DNA from: Caldilineaceae bacterium SB0664_bin_27 | GTDB lineage: Bacteria > Chloroflexota > Anaerolineae > Caldilineales > Caldilineaceae | Length of the DNA: 33,843 nucleotides | Direction: 5' to 3' | NCBI GenBank assembly: GCA_009838625.1 | Contig: VXRG01000169.1 | Coordinates: 1 to 33,843 of the forward strand | In this document: piece by piece, positions 33,336 through 33,843 of the stretch | How positions within the stretch are numbered: position 1 is the stretch's first letter | Layout: each line of letters opens with the position of its first letter | The notes under the pieces: model-generated | What the model saw: the letters and a program-made list of their open reading frames with translations, nothing else | What the model was told of the DNA's origin: nothing | The model's database searches: none | Made by a program: the position numbers and the translations under genes

Positions 33336-33843
33336 TGCCCTCTCGTCTTGACTACATTTTCCGGCTCTAGTCATCGACTGAACACATGTTCTCGCACCTG
33401 GCCGACATTGTCAAATGGATGTTTCCCCATGGGATACAGCCAATTCTCTCATGAGTCAAGGCGCTTTGCATAAGGGGCCCGTCCCGAATTTTAAGGCGAG
33501 AACAGTCTGACGGGGAATTCGTGCCAGCGGTGGTTGGATTTGTTTACCAGTTTTTGGAGAGAAGCAGGGCAGGTGCCAGGCCTGGCCGTACTGGTGGGGC
33601 CCGTTGAATGGGGGGCAGAGGGCAGGCCTTGAGACTGTCCCTACGGGGACTTGATAGAACTGGCGTGACGCGGTTAGGCAAAACTCTATAGAGTGGGCGC
33701 CTGCTACGAATATCGACACCAGGTCGGCGAGGCAAATTGCTGGACCGGGGGCGTTGGGGGGGGGGGGGGGCGGCCCGCCCCCCCCGCCCCCCCGCGCCGC
33801 CCGCGCCCGCCAGAGAGTGGCGGCGGGGGAGGGTGGGGAGGTT
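33336..33843. other. Contig end: no gene, low-complexity G/C tail
   Basis: No convincing gene is seen. The stretch has a promoter candidate for the Uma2 operon (33386-33414) and a small perfect hairpin GTCCC-TACG-GGGAC at 33637-33650. From 33756 there are 15 consecutive G residues, and the rest to 33843 is almost only G and C in homopolymer runs, which looks like sequencing or assembly noise at a contig end. Confidence 0.6.
33386..33414 (-). promoter_or_regulatory. Promoter candidate for the Uma2/ATPase/TOPRIM operon
   Basis: On the minus strand a perfect TTGACA (33409-33414) is followed after 17 bases by GAACAT (33386-33391), three of six matches to the -10 box. It lies about 50 bases before ATG 33335. 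The weak -10 box keeps this tentative. Confidence 0.35.

Noticed and set aside
33627..33660. Single CRISPR-repeat-like element with a GTCCC/GGGAC hairpin
   Set aside because: Only one copy is present, with no spacers or cas genes, so an array cannot be supported.
33456..33719. Minus-strand 87-codon frame near the contig end
   Set aside because: No motif, no ribosome site, composition rich in Pro/Gln/Cys; it lies next to low-quality sequence.

Overview
The window looks like one contig end from an uncultured Chloroflexota bacterium, most likely a Caldilineales-type heterotroph. This is an inference from gene style: a Tat-type lipoprotein sugar-binding protein, Ala/Pro-rich linkers after lipoprotein cysteines, several TTG/GTG starts, many paralogous carbohydrate genes and strong AAGGAGG-type ribosome sites. 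No rRNA, tRNA, CRISPR array, transposase or phage gene was seen. Almost the whole window is a carbohydrate-scavenging region, followed by a small nuclease/ATPase module and a low-quality end.

Region 1 (1-6410, + strand): a strong sigma70-type promoter, a DegT-type PLP aminotransferase, a sugar-binding lipoprotein, two MalF/MalG-type permeases and a second DegT-type aminotransferase, closed by a clear hairpin terminator. There is no ATPase gene here. Region 2 (6468-13766, - strand, convergent with region 1): a complete ABC sugar importer (binding lipoprotein, two permeases, MsmX/UgpC-type ATPase), then an IolE-like isomerase/dehydratase and a CE15 glucuronoyl-esterase-like enzyme with a TPR-like N-terminus and no signal peptide. 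A decayed sialidase-like gene and a small membrane protein gene lie upstream. Region 3 (14778-19348, +): a fused class II aldolase/short-chain dehydrogenase of the rhamnose/fucose type, an amidase and a Kelch-repeat lipoprotein.

Region 4 (19540-30856, +): a Gfo/Idh/MocA dehydrogenase, a TIM-barrel isomerase, a family 5 (peptide/oligosaccharide) ABC importer without ATPases (binding protein, DppB, DppC), two tandem paralogous beta-sandwich plus TIM-barrel proteins that resemble putative glycosidases, and a second Gfo/Idh/MocA paralogue. Both Gfo/Idh genes are preceded by decayed pieces of a family 5 binding-protein gene that align in frame, without gaps, to the intact gene in the same window. 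This points to duplication and decay of a binding-protein/dehydrogenase module. Region 5 (30932-33335, -): an overlapping operon of a Uma2-like nuclease with altered active-site residues, an AAA_21 ATPase and a DUF4276/TOPRIM-like protein, an arrangement reminiscent of split OLD/PARIS/RloAB-type defence pairs. The last ~90 bases are G/C homopolymer-rich and probably unreliable.

Taken together, the genes suggest import of modified sugars (amino, uronic, deoxy) by three importers, with one encoded ATPase possibly shared by the two sugar importers, followed by cytoplasmic de-esterification, de-amidation, transamination, oxidation, isomerisation and retro-aldol cleavage. All three binding-protein genes are followed by a stable stem-loop before the first permease gene, the classical arrangement for making more binding protein than membrane components.
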